The notes under the pieces are model-generated. The model saw only the letters and a program-made list of their open reading frames with translations, had not been told where the DNA came from and did not search any database. Both the position numbers and the translations under genes were made by a program. From positions 92,041-155,985 of the forward strand of contig DEFJ01000024.1 of the NCBI GenBank assembly GCA_002350725.1: a stretch of DNA of 63,945 bases, given 5' to 3'. Origin of the DNA: Cyanobacteria bacterium UBA2855 (GTDB lineage: Bacteria > Cyanobacteriota > Vampirovibrionia > Gastranaerophilales > Gastranaerophilaceae). Shown here piece after piece: positions 51,685 through 62,600 of this stretch (the first letter of the stretch is position 1; every line of letters starts with the position of its first letter).

Positions 51685-54003
51685 ATGAATAAAAAATATA
51701 AAAATATAGCATTTTGTTTGTTACTCGGTTTAAGTATGATTTCACTTGCTGCAAATGCAAATACCCTGAACAAAGTTGACATTAAAAGAAGTAATACATC
51801 TAACAGCGGTTTGAATGTAACGGTTTATACAGACAATCCGTATAATGAAAATATTGCGGTTTCTAAAAAAGCAGATAATAAATATGTTATTTTAATGCCG
51901 AATGTTTCAGGTTCTTCTGCTTCTAATGTTGATATTTCCTCAATACAAGATATAGTATCGGATGTTTCTGTTAAATCCGTAGAAGATGGTTCTAACGGTT
52001 ACACAAAAGTTACTGTAACAACAACAAAGCCGGTGACAATTTCAACATCTGCTCAAAAGAGTACTCCTTTAACGGAAGAACAAAAAGCATATAAAAACCT
52101 TATTGCCCAAACAAGAGGATATACCCCAAGTAGTCAAAAAACTTCATACAAAGCTCCGGTTCAAACGGTTACCGTTCCTCAAACTAAAAAACCGGAACCA
52201 ATGGTATTTACCGCAGAAAATACTACAAAACCGGTTACAAAACCTATCGAAAATAAAAAAGCAAATAAACAAGAAGAAATTCGTCCTAAATCTGTGATTG
52301 AGCAGGTTAGAAGTGCAATTGCACTTGTGCCGGCAGCATCTTCAGTTACAAAATCTCAGCCCGAAAAAAATACAGTAACAGAAAAGAAAACAAATAGTGA
52401 CAACTTAAAAAATCAAATTAAAAATTCTAATAAAGGGACAGAAGAAGTTCAGTATAAAAAAGATAATACTTTAAACGATTTAAGAAAAGATATAATAAAT
52501 GAAAATAAACAAACTAATAATCAAACTGAAACAAATGTAAATAACAATCAAACAAATTATAAACAAACGAATAACATCCCAAATAATAAAGGAAATGATA
52601 ACAATATGCTTACATTATTCATTATTTTAGCTGCTGCATTTGCCGGCATGATTGTATTCTTTAGGTTAATTAAAAATTCATTAGAAAAATCTATATCTTT
52701 AAAGAAATCTTTTAAAGAAAATTTAACATATCAACCTAAAAAAGTCGTAGTTGAAGATTACAGCAGTATTACTGAAGATAAGAGTCTTAATTGGCAAGAG
52801 AAATATCAAAAATTTCTTAGCTGTACAGAGGAGATTAATCCTTCTGACGGTATCTTAAGGCATGTCGGTAATGGTGAATATGAATTTGTAAGAGCTGAGG
52901 ACAGTAATGCTATTGGTGATGTTGATTATTCAGATATTACTAACACTAACGGTAATGCAGTGCTTAAACCTAAAAAAGATTCCAAATTTAAATCTTATAA
53001 CAAGCCGGCACTAAATTCTTCTCCGGAAAAAGTTCAGCCTATTAAAAAAGTCAAAAATCAAAACTTGTCTTCGGATAAAGCTCCGAGATTAAAAGTTGTT
53101 GCAGATACAAAATCAAATGGAAATAATAATTTATCAGGGTATAAACAAAGCCTTAAGAGCGTAAAGAGTTCTTTAGAAAGAACATTGCAGGCTTCACCTT
53201 CTGTTGAAAGAACAAATTTAAGAAAAGATATTTCGAAATCACAAGCATTGAATGTTGTATATAGTGAAGATACAAGCATATCTGATGATATGAAAAAATC
53301 TCGCAAACTTACAACTTTTGCAAATAAGATTGCGTTAGAACAAACAAGAAGAAATGCTCCATTCCCGAAACGCAGTTCTGAGATTATTCGTTCCGGCAGA
53401 AAATTAGAATCAAAGCATGTAAATCTTGAAAATTCAAACTTGTATTCTCCGGCAAGAAAATTTTCTGATGGGAATTTAAGTTCAGCAGATTTGCTTGCAA
53501 AAAGCGGATATAGCTCAAGTCGTATGTCAAAATCTAATATGACTTCTCCTATTCAAAATACAAACGGTTATTCGATGTCAACAATTGATGAATTCTTTGA
53601 TTCAATAGATTCTTCAAGTAAAATTACCGCTCCGGCAACACTTGCAAGTAAAGTTGCTGACAGATTGGATAAAATTTCATCAGTATATGTTTCTCCTCAG
53701 GCAGAAATAGAAAGAAAAATTGCAGCGCAAAAATCTAACATTTTATCAAATAAAAACGTAAAAACAGGATATAATATAGACTCAGAAAGCGGATTTTATA
53801 TTATAGCAGATGAAAATGGTCACGCATCACTCGTAGGTAGGGTTGGAAATTCTATAACAACATTAAAAGAATTTAATGATGCGGAAAATTTAAAACTGCA
53901 AGTAAGAAAAGATAACGAAAATGTTTATATGGTAAGAGTAGGCTCAGACAGATATCTTGTTGAAATTCAAGGTGACAAAATGGCCGTTCTTATTGAACTA
54001 TAG
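51685..54003 (+). CDS. Secreted/membrane protein with N-terminal AMIN-like domain
   Basis: This 772-residue protein starts with a signal-like segment (MNKKYKNIAFCLLLGL, cut near AANA). A domain of about 100 residues follows (LNKVDIKRSNTSNSGLNVTV, KYVILMPNVSG), which resembles AMIN beta-rich peptidoglycan- or pilus-binding domains. Then come a long Lys/Asn/Thr-rich linker, one membrane helix (about 308-330, LTLFIILAAAFAGMIVFF) and a Ser-rich C-terminal region of about 440 residues, probably cytoplasmic. The arrangement could link wall contact to an internal process; that is inference. AAGG lies 8 bases before the ATG. It is followed 9 bases later by the solute-binding lipoprotein. Confidence 0.6.
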   Translation: MNKKYKNIAFCLLLGLSMISLAANANTLNKVDIKRSNTSNSGLNVTVYTDNPYNENIAVSKKADNKYVILMPNVSGSSASNVDISSIQDIVSDVSVKSVEDGSNGYTKVTVTTTKPVTISTSAQKSTPLTEEQKAYKNLIAQTRGYTPSSQKTSYKAPVQTVTVPQTKKPEPMVFTAENTTKPVTKPIENKKANKQEEIRPKSVIEQVRSAIALVPAASSVTKSQPEKNTVTEKKTNSDNLKNQIKNSNKGTEEVQYKKDNTLNDLRKDIINENKQTNNQTETNVNNNQTNYKQTNNIPNNKGNDNNMLTLFIILAAAFAGMIVFFRLIKNSLEKSISLKKSFKENLTYQPKKVVVEDYSSITEDKSLNWQEKYQKFLSCTEEINPSDGILRHVGNGEYEFVRAEDSNAIGDVDYSDITNTNGNAVLKPKKDSKFKSYNKPALNSSPEKVQPIKKVKNQNLSSDKAPRLKVVADTKSNGNNNLSGYKQSLKSVKSSLERTLQASPSVERTNLRKDISKSQALNVVYSEDTSISDDMKKSRKLTTFANKIALEQTRRNAPFPKRSSEIIRSGRKLESKHVNLENSNLYSPARKFSDGNLSSADLLAKSGYSSSRMSKSNMTSPIQNTNGYSMSTIDEFFDSIDSSSKITAPATLASKVADRLDKISSVYVSPQAEIERKIAAQKSNILSNKNVKTGYNIDSESGFYIIADENGHASLVGRVGNSITTLKEFNDAENLKLQVRKDNENVYMVRVGSDRYLVEIQGDKMAVLIEL

Positions 54004-54012
54004 GCATAATGT

Positions 54013-55182
54013 ATGAGAGAGAAGCTTAGCAAATTAATTTTTGGCAAAATATTTGTCATAACGTTAATATTAGTTTTGTTGTGCGGTTGTACTTCGCAGG
54101 ATAATCGTACCACAGTTCAATTTGCAAGTTGGGGTTCTAAGTCTGAAACAGATATTTTAAAACCTCTTTTATCAAAATTTGAGGAGCAAAATCCTGAGAT
54201 AAAAGTGGATTTTATGCATATACCTCAAAATTATTTTCAAAAAATACATTTGTTATTTGCCTCAAATACTCCACCGGATGTGATTTTTATAAACAATTTG
54301 TATCTGCCGATATATGCCAATGCAGGGGTGTTAGAGCCGTTGGAGGGAAAAACGGATATATCTTCTTATGATGAAAATATTTTAAAAGCGCTGAGTTTTC
54401 AGGGGAAACTTTATGCAATACCGCGTGATGTTTCTAATCTTGTTGTTTTTTATAATAAGGATTTGTTTGACAAATATAATGTTCAGTATCCTAATGAAAA
54501 ATGGACTTTTACGGATTTTTTGAACATCGCACAAAAATTATCAAAAGACGGAAATTTTGGGGTAAGTTTTGAGGAAAAGCCAATGTATGTATTGCCGTTT
54601 TTAATGAGTGAGGGCGGCGGAATTTTAGAGGATGATTTAAAAACGATAATTATTGATAATGAAAATTCACAAAAAGGGTTAAATTTTTATGCGGATTTAA
54701 GAAAAAAATATCACGTTGCACCGTTAGCAAGAGAGAGTGCGAGTGCAACGATGGCACAGATGTTTTTGCAACAACGTATAGGAATGCACATAACCGGCAG
54801 ATGGCTTGTTCCAAAGTATCGTGAGGAAGCAAAATTTAGGTGGGATGTAACATCTTTTCCAAGAGGGAAAGCAGGCAGTATTGTTCCTCTTGATGCGTCT
54901 GGATGGGCAATTTCAAAAAATTCAAAACACAAAAATGAAGCAATAAAACTTGTTGAATACTTATCTTCTAAAGATAATATTGAACAGCTTGCATTAAGCG
55001 GCTTAATTGTTCCTGCAAGACGGGATGCGGCAAATTCAAAATATTTTCTTGACGGAAAATCTCCCAAAAATGCAGAAGTGTTTTTGAGAGTAATAAAAAC
55101 AGCAAAACCAACACCTGTTTCCGTGAATTATCAAGAAATTACCGATAAATTGACTCCAAAATTTGAAAAATTGTTTAATTAG
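54013..55182 (+). CDS. ABC transporter solute-binding lipoprotein (family 1, sugar type)
   Basis: This 389-residue protein has a lipoprotein signal with lipobox LCGC (Cys26). Its mature part is typical of family-1 (maltose-like) binding proteins: ILKPLLSKFEEQNPEIKVDF, PPDVIFINN, FYNKDLFDKY and a C-terminal LVEYLSSKDN. It would capture a sugar or related solute at the inner membrane surface and deliver it to a permease. No permease or ATPase gene is adjacent, so it is an orphan here. It is probably in one transcript with the AMIN-like gene. Confidence 0.85.
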   Translation: MREKLSKLIFGKIFVITLILVLLCGCTSQDNRTTVQFASWGSKSETDILKPLLSKFEEQNPEIKVDFMHIPQNYFQKIHLLFASNTPPDVIFINNLYLPIYANAGVLEPLEGKTDISSYDENILKALSFQGKLYAIPRDVSNLVVFYNKDLFDKYNVQYPNEKWTFTDFLNIAQKLSKDGNFGVSFEEKPMYVLPFLMSEGGGILEDDLKTIIIDNENSQKGLNFYADLRKKYHVAPLARESASATMAQMFLQQRIGMHITGRWLVPKYREEAKFRWDVTSFPRGKAGSIVPLDASGWAISKNSKHKNEAIKLVEYLSSKDNIEQLALSGLIVPARRDAANSKYFLDGKSPKNAEVFLRVIKTAKPTPVSVNYQEITDKLTPKFEKLFN

Positions 55183-55183
55183 T

Positions 55184-55549
55184 TTATCTTAGAGAATCTG
55201 TTTCGGAAAACATAATCATATTAAAATCCGAAATAGTTATATTTGGATTTTGTTTCATAAATTTCTTCACATCAAATTTTGATAGCCACTTGTCTGCTTT
55301 TTGGGAATAACTTTCATCTTCAGGATGTTTTGTTTTAAGTTTTTCAATATAATCTTTGACAAGGTACATAATGTCATCTTCGGTTAGAATTGGTCTGCCG
55401 CCGATTTGTACTTCATCTTGTTCTTCTTCATCCAACAAATTTCTTTCAGGCTGTTTTTGTTCCTGTTGTCTTTGTTGTTTACCGTTGGTATCGGATGATG
55501 TAGAAGATTCAATGCGTCTGTTGAAGGGGTTATTTACCGAATTGAACAT
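55184..55549 (-). CDS. Small hydrophilic protein of unknown function
   Basis: This 121-residue protein starts MFNSVNNPFNRRIESSTSSD, followed by a Gln-rich stretch (about residues 23-35) and an acidic patch. The second half is helical (MYLVKDYIEKLKTKHPEDES and ISDFNMIMFSETDSL). AGGAG lies 6 bases before the ATG. There is no signal or membrane segment, and no family is recognised. It converges on the solute-binding lipoprotein with a 1-base gap. Confidence 0.55.
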   Translation of the reverse strand: MFNSVNNPFNRRIESSTSSDTNGKQQRQQEQKQPERNLLDEEEQDEVQIGGRPILTEDDIMYLVKDYIEKLKTKHPEDESYSQKADKWLSKFDVKKFMKQNPNITISDFNMIMFSETDSLR

Positions 55550-55727
55550 AATTTTCTCCTATTTTGCAGAATAACTTTTCATATATTACGGCATTTTTTA
55601 AAAATAGTGTATATTTCTTATTTAATATTAAGTTTATTGAAATTATAAAATGGTGTAAAATCCTTAAATAGTCCAATCAAAAGCCATATGTACATATATT
55701 AAGAAATGTTAAGGGGGAGGGGTAAAA

Positions 55728-55756
55728 TTGTTTTTGTATGCGAAATATGTTATAAT
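55728..55756 (+). promoter_or_regulatory. Promoter-like element before the adhesin remnant
   Basis: TTGTTT and TATAAT are separated by 17 bases, about 55 bases before the remnant's first codon. Confidence 0.5.
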
Positions 55757-55811
55757 TACATTGATAGTATTGTAAAATTGTGATATATAATTTACTCGCA
55801 AAGAATCCATT

Positions 55812-56407
55812 TTGAAGAAGAGAATTTTGAGTACAGCATTATATATGATTTTTACCCTAAGCTATGTTGTTTTTATGATAATATTTGCCAGTTATGGTGA
55901 TATGTCGCAAAATATTTTTGATTTTTCCGATAAAAACCGTATAAACGTATGTGATAGAGTTTCAACCTTTATAATTTAAATGTAACAAATTTCACAAATG
56001 ATACAAATGGCGGAACTTTAAACTTTGTTAATAACCATGCCGATGCAAATAATTTAGGTAACGTTAATCTCGGAAGTGATATTCACGTCAATTTAGACTT
56101 GTTTATTTCGGCTGATAATAAAAGTGCAACGGGTGATACTTTTAGTGCAAATGTAAATAGTGCATCCAACGGCAATATTATTATTGACAGCTTTAATTTA
56201 CCGGGTGGGAAAACATTTAATGATATAACAGGTAATTTTAGTTTTCAAATATTGAATAACACGGGTAGTAAAGATAATTTGGCTCTTGTGCTGTCAGATG
56301 CTGCCCGAGCACAAATACAAAATGGTGTCAGATTATTATATAACGGGGAATTTTCAGGCGATGCGCATAAAGACAGCTTGAAATCTGTAAAGACACACCC
56401 TATATGA
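55812..56407 (+). pseudogene. Frameshifted remnant of a surface protein related to the adjacent giant gene
   Basis: A TTG-started frame (55812-55979) begins with a signal-like segment (LKKRILSTALYMIFTLSYVV) and stops after about 55 codons. A second frame, open from 55958 to 56407, continues with passenger-type sequence: NLNVTNFTNDTNGGTLNFV, NLGSDIHVNLDLFI, IIIDSFNLPGG. It aligns with the giant protein at 60865-61092 (NLTSLTNDANGG, TSDLNLNFDMNL, IILSDINLLG). The whole is far shorter than its relative and lacks repeats and a C-terminus, so it looks like a decayed copy. A promoter-like element is still present. Confidence 0.65.
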
Positions 56408-56552
56408 TTATTTGTAACAGTATAGTTGATTATTAAACATAAAAAAATATAATTAATTTGTGTTGTTTTTGAAAACTTTTTACTTAGACACCTGATTGTG
56501 TATAAATCTAAGCTTTTTGTTGTATTTTTCTGTTTTATACTCATTACAATTT

Positions 56553-56580
56553 TTGATTTTATGAAATTTTAGTGTATAAT
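56553..56580 (+). promoter_or_regulatory. Promoter for the giant surface-protein gene
   Basis: TTGATT and TATAAT are separated by 16 bases; the leader is about 87 bases. Confidence 0.6.
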
Positions 56581-56673
56581 ATAAGTAGAAATACGGTTTA
56601 TTATACGAAGATAAATATACTTATCGCTATATTAAAATCCTATTTGTAGTTATTTCCGGGAAGAGAAAAAGAT

Positions 56674-59600
56674 ATGTCTATCAGAGTTGCTAAAACAAAA
56701 AAATTTTTATTTGCGCTGATGTTGAGTTTGGCATTTACAACAAATGTTGCAAGTGCTGATTTGGCTAGTGATATTGAAAACGAAAACGTTTCTACTCATA
56801 CACTTACCGGTAATTACAGCTTTACTGCAGATGTGCCTGCATTAGCGGGTGATAACAGAAACTTTACAATTCAGGGTGCGGCTTATAACATTACAGGCGG
56901 TGGTTTTGCCGGACTTTCTGTTGCTTCCGGACAGACTCTTACAATACAAGATGTATCTTTGATTAGCAATTTTATTACAGATACTGATACAAATCCTGTT
57001 GATTGTGGCGGATTTCTTACCAATGCCGGAAAAGTCAATATAAATGCACTTAACAACAATATCACATTCACATCTAACAAAGTGAACGGTGTTTATAGTG
57101 ATGTTTACAACACAGGCACAATAAATCTTAACGCAAAAACAGGGCAAACTATTACTTTTGACGGTGTTGTTAATTATATTGATGATGATCCTCAGGATGA
57201 TGATCATCATCAGGTTGATGGTACATTAGTTCTCAATGGCGGGGGTGAATCCGAAAGGGGCGGAGAATATCATTTTAATAGCGAGCTGGGCGGGAAATTA
57301 AATCTGCGTAACGGTGCTGTAATCAGACTTGGTGCATACAACCATGAAACAGGTAAAGCGTATGGTGAAGATGGTTATACTGTATCTACAACTCCCGGGA
57401 TGCAAACTTATGGTGCACTAAGACTTGTCGAATTCAATCCCGGCACTCCCGATTCTTCCGAGTCCGTGAAAGATGGCGATCATGCGATGGTTACTCTTGA
57501 CCTCAGAAATGGTCATGTTGACAGGCATGATTTTGGTAAAGTTACACAAAATGCATCTGTAAACCATTTATTAGATGTTGACATGGATGCAACTGATGCG
57601 AAAAAAGCAGATTGGTTTACGGCTGAATCAACAACCGCAGTAAATGGCCAAATATTGCTTGGGGGATTCAATTTACTTTCCGGTTCAGGTTCAGAACAAA
57701 AAATAATAAATCTTTCCAGAAACTCTTTCAGATTTGCTATGGCTCTAAAACCGGGTTTTGATATTGCGACAAATATCACTTACGCAACTGAAGATCATTA
57801 TGATGTTCGAACTATTGATTACGACTCCCTGAGCGGTAATTTGATTCTTAATGCTAAGGAATTTACACCAAACGGCGGTACAATAGACTTGGTTTACAAA
57901 ACAAGCAAAGAATATTTAGAGGGATCTCATTATCATTATACTGATGCTGGTGCTAACCCTGATATTTCTTCAGGTTATGACGAGACTAATTATCCTTATG
58001 TTGTTGTTATTAACGGACAGGTTTTCTACTTTAAACCGAAAGAAGGTACGGAATCAAAAAATGATGCAATTATCAACCTTGCAGCGACAGGTTCTACAGC
58101 AATCAGGGAAGTTACAGCGGATGATAATTACGTATTTAGCAAAGATGGTCACTATTACAGCTACAGCATAAGTGCTCTCCCAAAATCAATTTGGGATCAT
58201 ACAGAAGCTCCCGACCCTGCAGTCGGTTATAACTATTACAAAGTAGTATTCGATAATAATACAAATGAATACACTACTAAATATTATGATATAAATTTGC
58301 GTACAGATTTTATGTATGATATTGATACAACAAAATGGGAAAAGTCTGATTCTACTGAGGCTAAGGATTATTGGGGAACAGTTTCTCCTGCCAATATTCC
58401 AATTGCAAGCAGCATAAAACCATATCCTGAAACCGGGGATTTGAACAGTGTAAGCGGTATGGTTGCTTTTTATATGCCTTATAAAGATTTCTCAACTGAA
58501 ACCCGATACTATAAATATACATATACCGTTCCTGATGACTATACAAGACAAACGGAAAGAGAGGTATTAGAGAACAATTATATAACCAACAAGTATTTCT
58601 ACGGTTTGACTTCTAGCGATAATGGTGGAGCGGTTAAGAATTTATTAGCTAACGGCCTAAATATCAATGCTGATTTTATTGGGAATAAATCCACCGTAAC
58701 AGGAGATAATAGTGGCGGAGGTGCTATTTATAATGAAAGTCCAGGAACACTTGGTTTTATTTCAGGAACATTTATAAACAATTCTGCTTCCAAAAGTGGT
58801 GGTGCAATCAATAACTATAAAGGGGATATCAAAGCAATAGTTGGTGATTTTATAGGAAACAATGCGGGCAGAGCCGGCGGAGCTATTAGAAATATTAACG
58901 GAAAAATCGGAATGATACATGGCCAATTTATAGGTAACAGTGCTGCTGTCGGTAACGATTCTCTAGGTTGGGGAGGTGCTATTGCCAGTAAGAACGACAC
59001 TGGGACTGTGCCAGAGATTAAAATTATACAGGGTAACTTTATAGCAAATAATGTCGGAAAGGGCGGTGGCGCCATAGATATTAATGGTAAATTGGGGACC
59101 GTTATCGGTGATTTCATCGCTAATAAAGCAGGTAATGACGGTGGCGGAGCTATCCGTGTAGAAGATGGAGATATCGGCTCTATCACTGGGGATTTTATCG
59201 GTAATAGTGCTCATAAAGGTGGTGCTATTCAGTCTCAGACAAAGAAAAGTGAATCACATTATGGCACAATATATGGTGATTTTATAGGCAACAAGGCAAC
59301 AAACGGTAACGGAGGTGCCATTAATAACGATTCTAGTAATTCTTCTTTTGACGGCGTTTATGGAGATTTTATAAACAATAGCGCATCAGCTAACGGTGGA
59401 ACTATTTATAATAAAGGTACAATGACCAGAGTATCTGCAAACTTTATGGCAAACAAAGCAGGTGGTCTTGGTGGTGCTATATATAACGAATCGGGGACTA
59501 GGGCTCTCAATTTAATTGCAGATGATTATGGAGATATTCTATTTGTTGGTAACACAGATTCAACCGGATATAATGATATATATAATAAAGGAATAATAAA

Positions 59601-62600
59601 CCTTAATGCAGAAAAGAATGACTCAAATACTCATTCAATTACTTTTACCGGTACAATTACAGGTTCAGACGGAAAGATATATATAAACCCTGATTCCGGA
59701 CCTCAAGATGGGAATTATATATTCCACAACACAATATCAGGTAATACTTTATTTCTGCGTAAAGGGGCTAAAATCTGGCTTGGGGCATATAATCACGGGA
59801 CTAATAAAGAGTATGGAGGAACAGATTATACTGTATCTGCAACTCCCGGCATGCAAACATATGGTAGCCTAGATTTGAATGCTTTGACAAATGATGCAAA
59901 CGGCGGAGAAATCAATTCTCAAAATGGTCATATTGAAGCGAACTCTCTCAAAAAAGTTACTTTAGGCAGTAATATATATTTAAAAATTGATGCAGATTTA
60001 TCTGTTGCTAATGAAGACGAACGTGCAGATAACTATAGCGCAACTCAAATTAATGCAAATAAATTTATTGTTGATTCAATTGTTGTAAATAAAGATTCTC
60101 AAACTATATATACAAGAGCAAAAGCAGCAAATGATACACTGAAATCACATTATGACTTGAGCTCTGCAATTCTTACTGCAACTTCCGGCACAGGTGTTAC
60201 AAATACATACAAAGCTAAATACGATGGAACTACCGGATATCTGCTTTTTGCAAATATGACTTCAAATCTTGTTGATCAGACTCGCAATGAATATGGGTTC
60301 TATGAAGATACAAGAACATATAATATGAATGCAAATGAAGATATTGCAACAGATATAACAAACTACGGTCCAAGTGCTTCTACAATTACATCCCTCGGAG
60401 AATTGCAGGGAACACAGTTGACAATCAACGGCAATGGCAAGTCTGTTTCCGGCAGCAACAACGGCGGCATAAGCGTTGGCTCCGGACAAACTTTGACAAT
60501 GAACAACATAGCATCTGTAAGTGGCTTTGTTACTGATGGTACAAATAATGGCGGATTTCTTACAAATGCAGGAACTGTCAATATAAATGCTGGTAATAAC
60601 AATGTTGCATTTTCTTCCAATAAGGTAAATAGTGTTTATAACGATGTCTACAACACCGGCACAATAAATCTTAATGCTGCCGCAGAGAAAAACATTACAT
60701 TTGATGGTGCAGTTACCGGTACGGGTACATTGGTTCTCAATAACGATTCTACCGTAAAAGACGGAGAATACCACTTCAACAGTGAACTTGGTGGTGAATT
60801 AGAGATGCACAATGGTGCAATAATAAAACTTGGAAGTAAAGAGCAAGCAGACAGCAGCACAACCTACGGTACACTAAATTTGACCAGTTTGACAAACGAT
60901 GCAAACGGTGGCTTGTTGGATACAATTAATGACCATATAGATAATCAAAATCTTGGTTCAACTGTTTTGACAAGTGACTTGAATTTAAATTTCGATATGA
61001 ATTTGGATAGTCTTGCAACCGATACAATTACTGCAAATTATTCAAGCGGCAGCGGAAAAATTATTTTATCCGATATAAATTTGCTTGGTTCAAAATCTTG
61101 GGGTAGTTTTACAGAATCAGAATTGGGAACAAAAATAAAAATTCTTACCTCAAACAGTGATTCATTACAATTAGGTATATCAAGTGCATTAGAATCAACT
61201 TTTGAGGCTAATAAAAAATTATTCAGAACAGAAGAAAAATCACGAGTAGATGATGTAATTGTTGAAACAACCAATTGGGAATATGACAAATATAAAACAA
61301 CAATAATTAAGGATAATATATACGGCAAATGGGGATTGGCAAAAACAACCACGGAAAATGATTCTCTCGGTTTTAACAGATTAGATGTTGAAGAAACAGA
61401 ACGTGTGACAATGGGTGATACTTTGAAGCTTGTAAATCAAGCAACAAATATTACCACAAAGAATTTTACAGCCGCTAATGACGGTGATACGTATAATGTG
61501 AGCGATAATTTAGGTGCAACAAAAGGTATTGTAAATATTAACGGTGTTGCTAACGGAAGTGCAGAAATAATAAACCTAAACGGCAAAACAGGTTTTGAAG
61601 TCGGAACAGATGCTGTTGCATTGAACTTTAAGGATGTAACTGTACAGGATAGCACCAAAACTCCTGCAACAACAACTGTTGCAACTGTATCAAATGAAAG
61701 TGCTGATATCGGGTTAAATAACACTATTTTAAATGGTAATATAGCTTCAAGCAAAAATTATGACCTGACATTGAACGGCAAAACCACAATAAACGGTACA
61801 GTTGATAATGCAAATGCAACAATCAACGATGCTGGTGCAGAATTGAAGTTTAATACCGATACTTTTGCAAACGCATCACTTACTGCTCTTAAAGGTAGTT
61901 TAAATACTAAAAATGGTACTTATGAGGATTATTATATCGGTACTTTGACATCAAATCCAAATGCCAGATATAAACTCGATATGTCTTTATCTCAAAGTAC
62001 CCAAAAAACTGATAAATTTATTACAGGGGCAGATTCATTCGGTACTATATTATATATAACTTTTTCATCGGAAGCGATAGCAGATGATATGCCGGATGAT
62101 CAATCCGTTTATATTCAAATAATTAAAGCAGAAAACAATAATACTCAATTAAATTATGACGATTCAAAAATTCTTACTTTTGCAAAAGCTGTAATGGATT
62201 CAAGTAACTTAATTGTTAAAGAACACGGCTTATATACAAAAGATACGACAAATGACAGTATTATGTTGCGTGGTGCGCAGGAAGTCTTTAAAGCGTGGAC
62301 GAACTTGCAAACGTCAGAGCATAAACAGTTTACATTTTTGGAAGATGCTATATATACAATAGCAAATACAATAAATTTAGACGGTAATAATAATGCAGAA
62401 ATTATAAATAACGGAACTGTTACAAACGAAGGTCAATTATCCAAATTTACCTTGACTAATAACGGAAGTTTTACAACAAATGCAGAAAAAATTGCAACAA
62501 CCGGAAATACTATCACAAATAACGGAACTTTGACATTCACTGGCGGAAATAATGCAAATTCAATATCAGAAACTGACGGTACAAATTCAAAGGTTATTTT

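Noticed and set aside
58621..59520. CRISPR-like periodic repeats
   Set aside because: The periodicity is at protein level (FxxN/GGAI), with diverged DNA and no constant-length direct repeats and spacers, and it lies in an open coding frame.
60262..60774. 170-codon minus-strand frame across the giant surface-protein gene
   Set aside because: The Asn/Thr/Gly codons of the plus-strand gene rarely make stops on the opposite strand. Several such frames occur along the gene, none with a start signal or domain.
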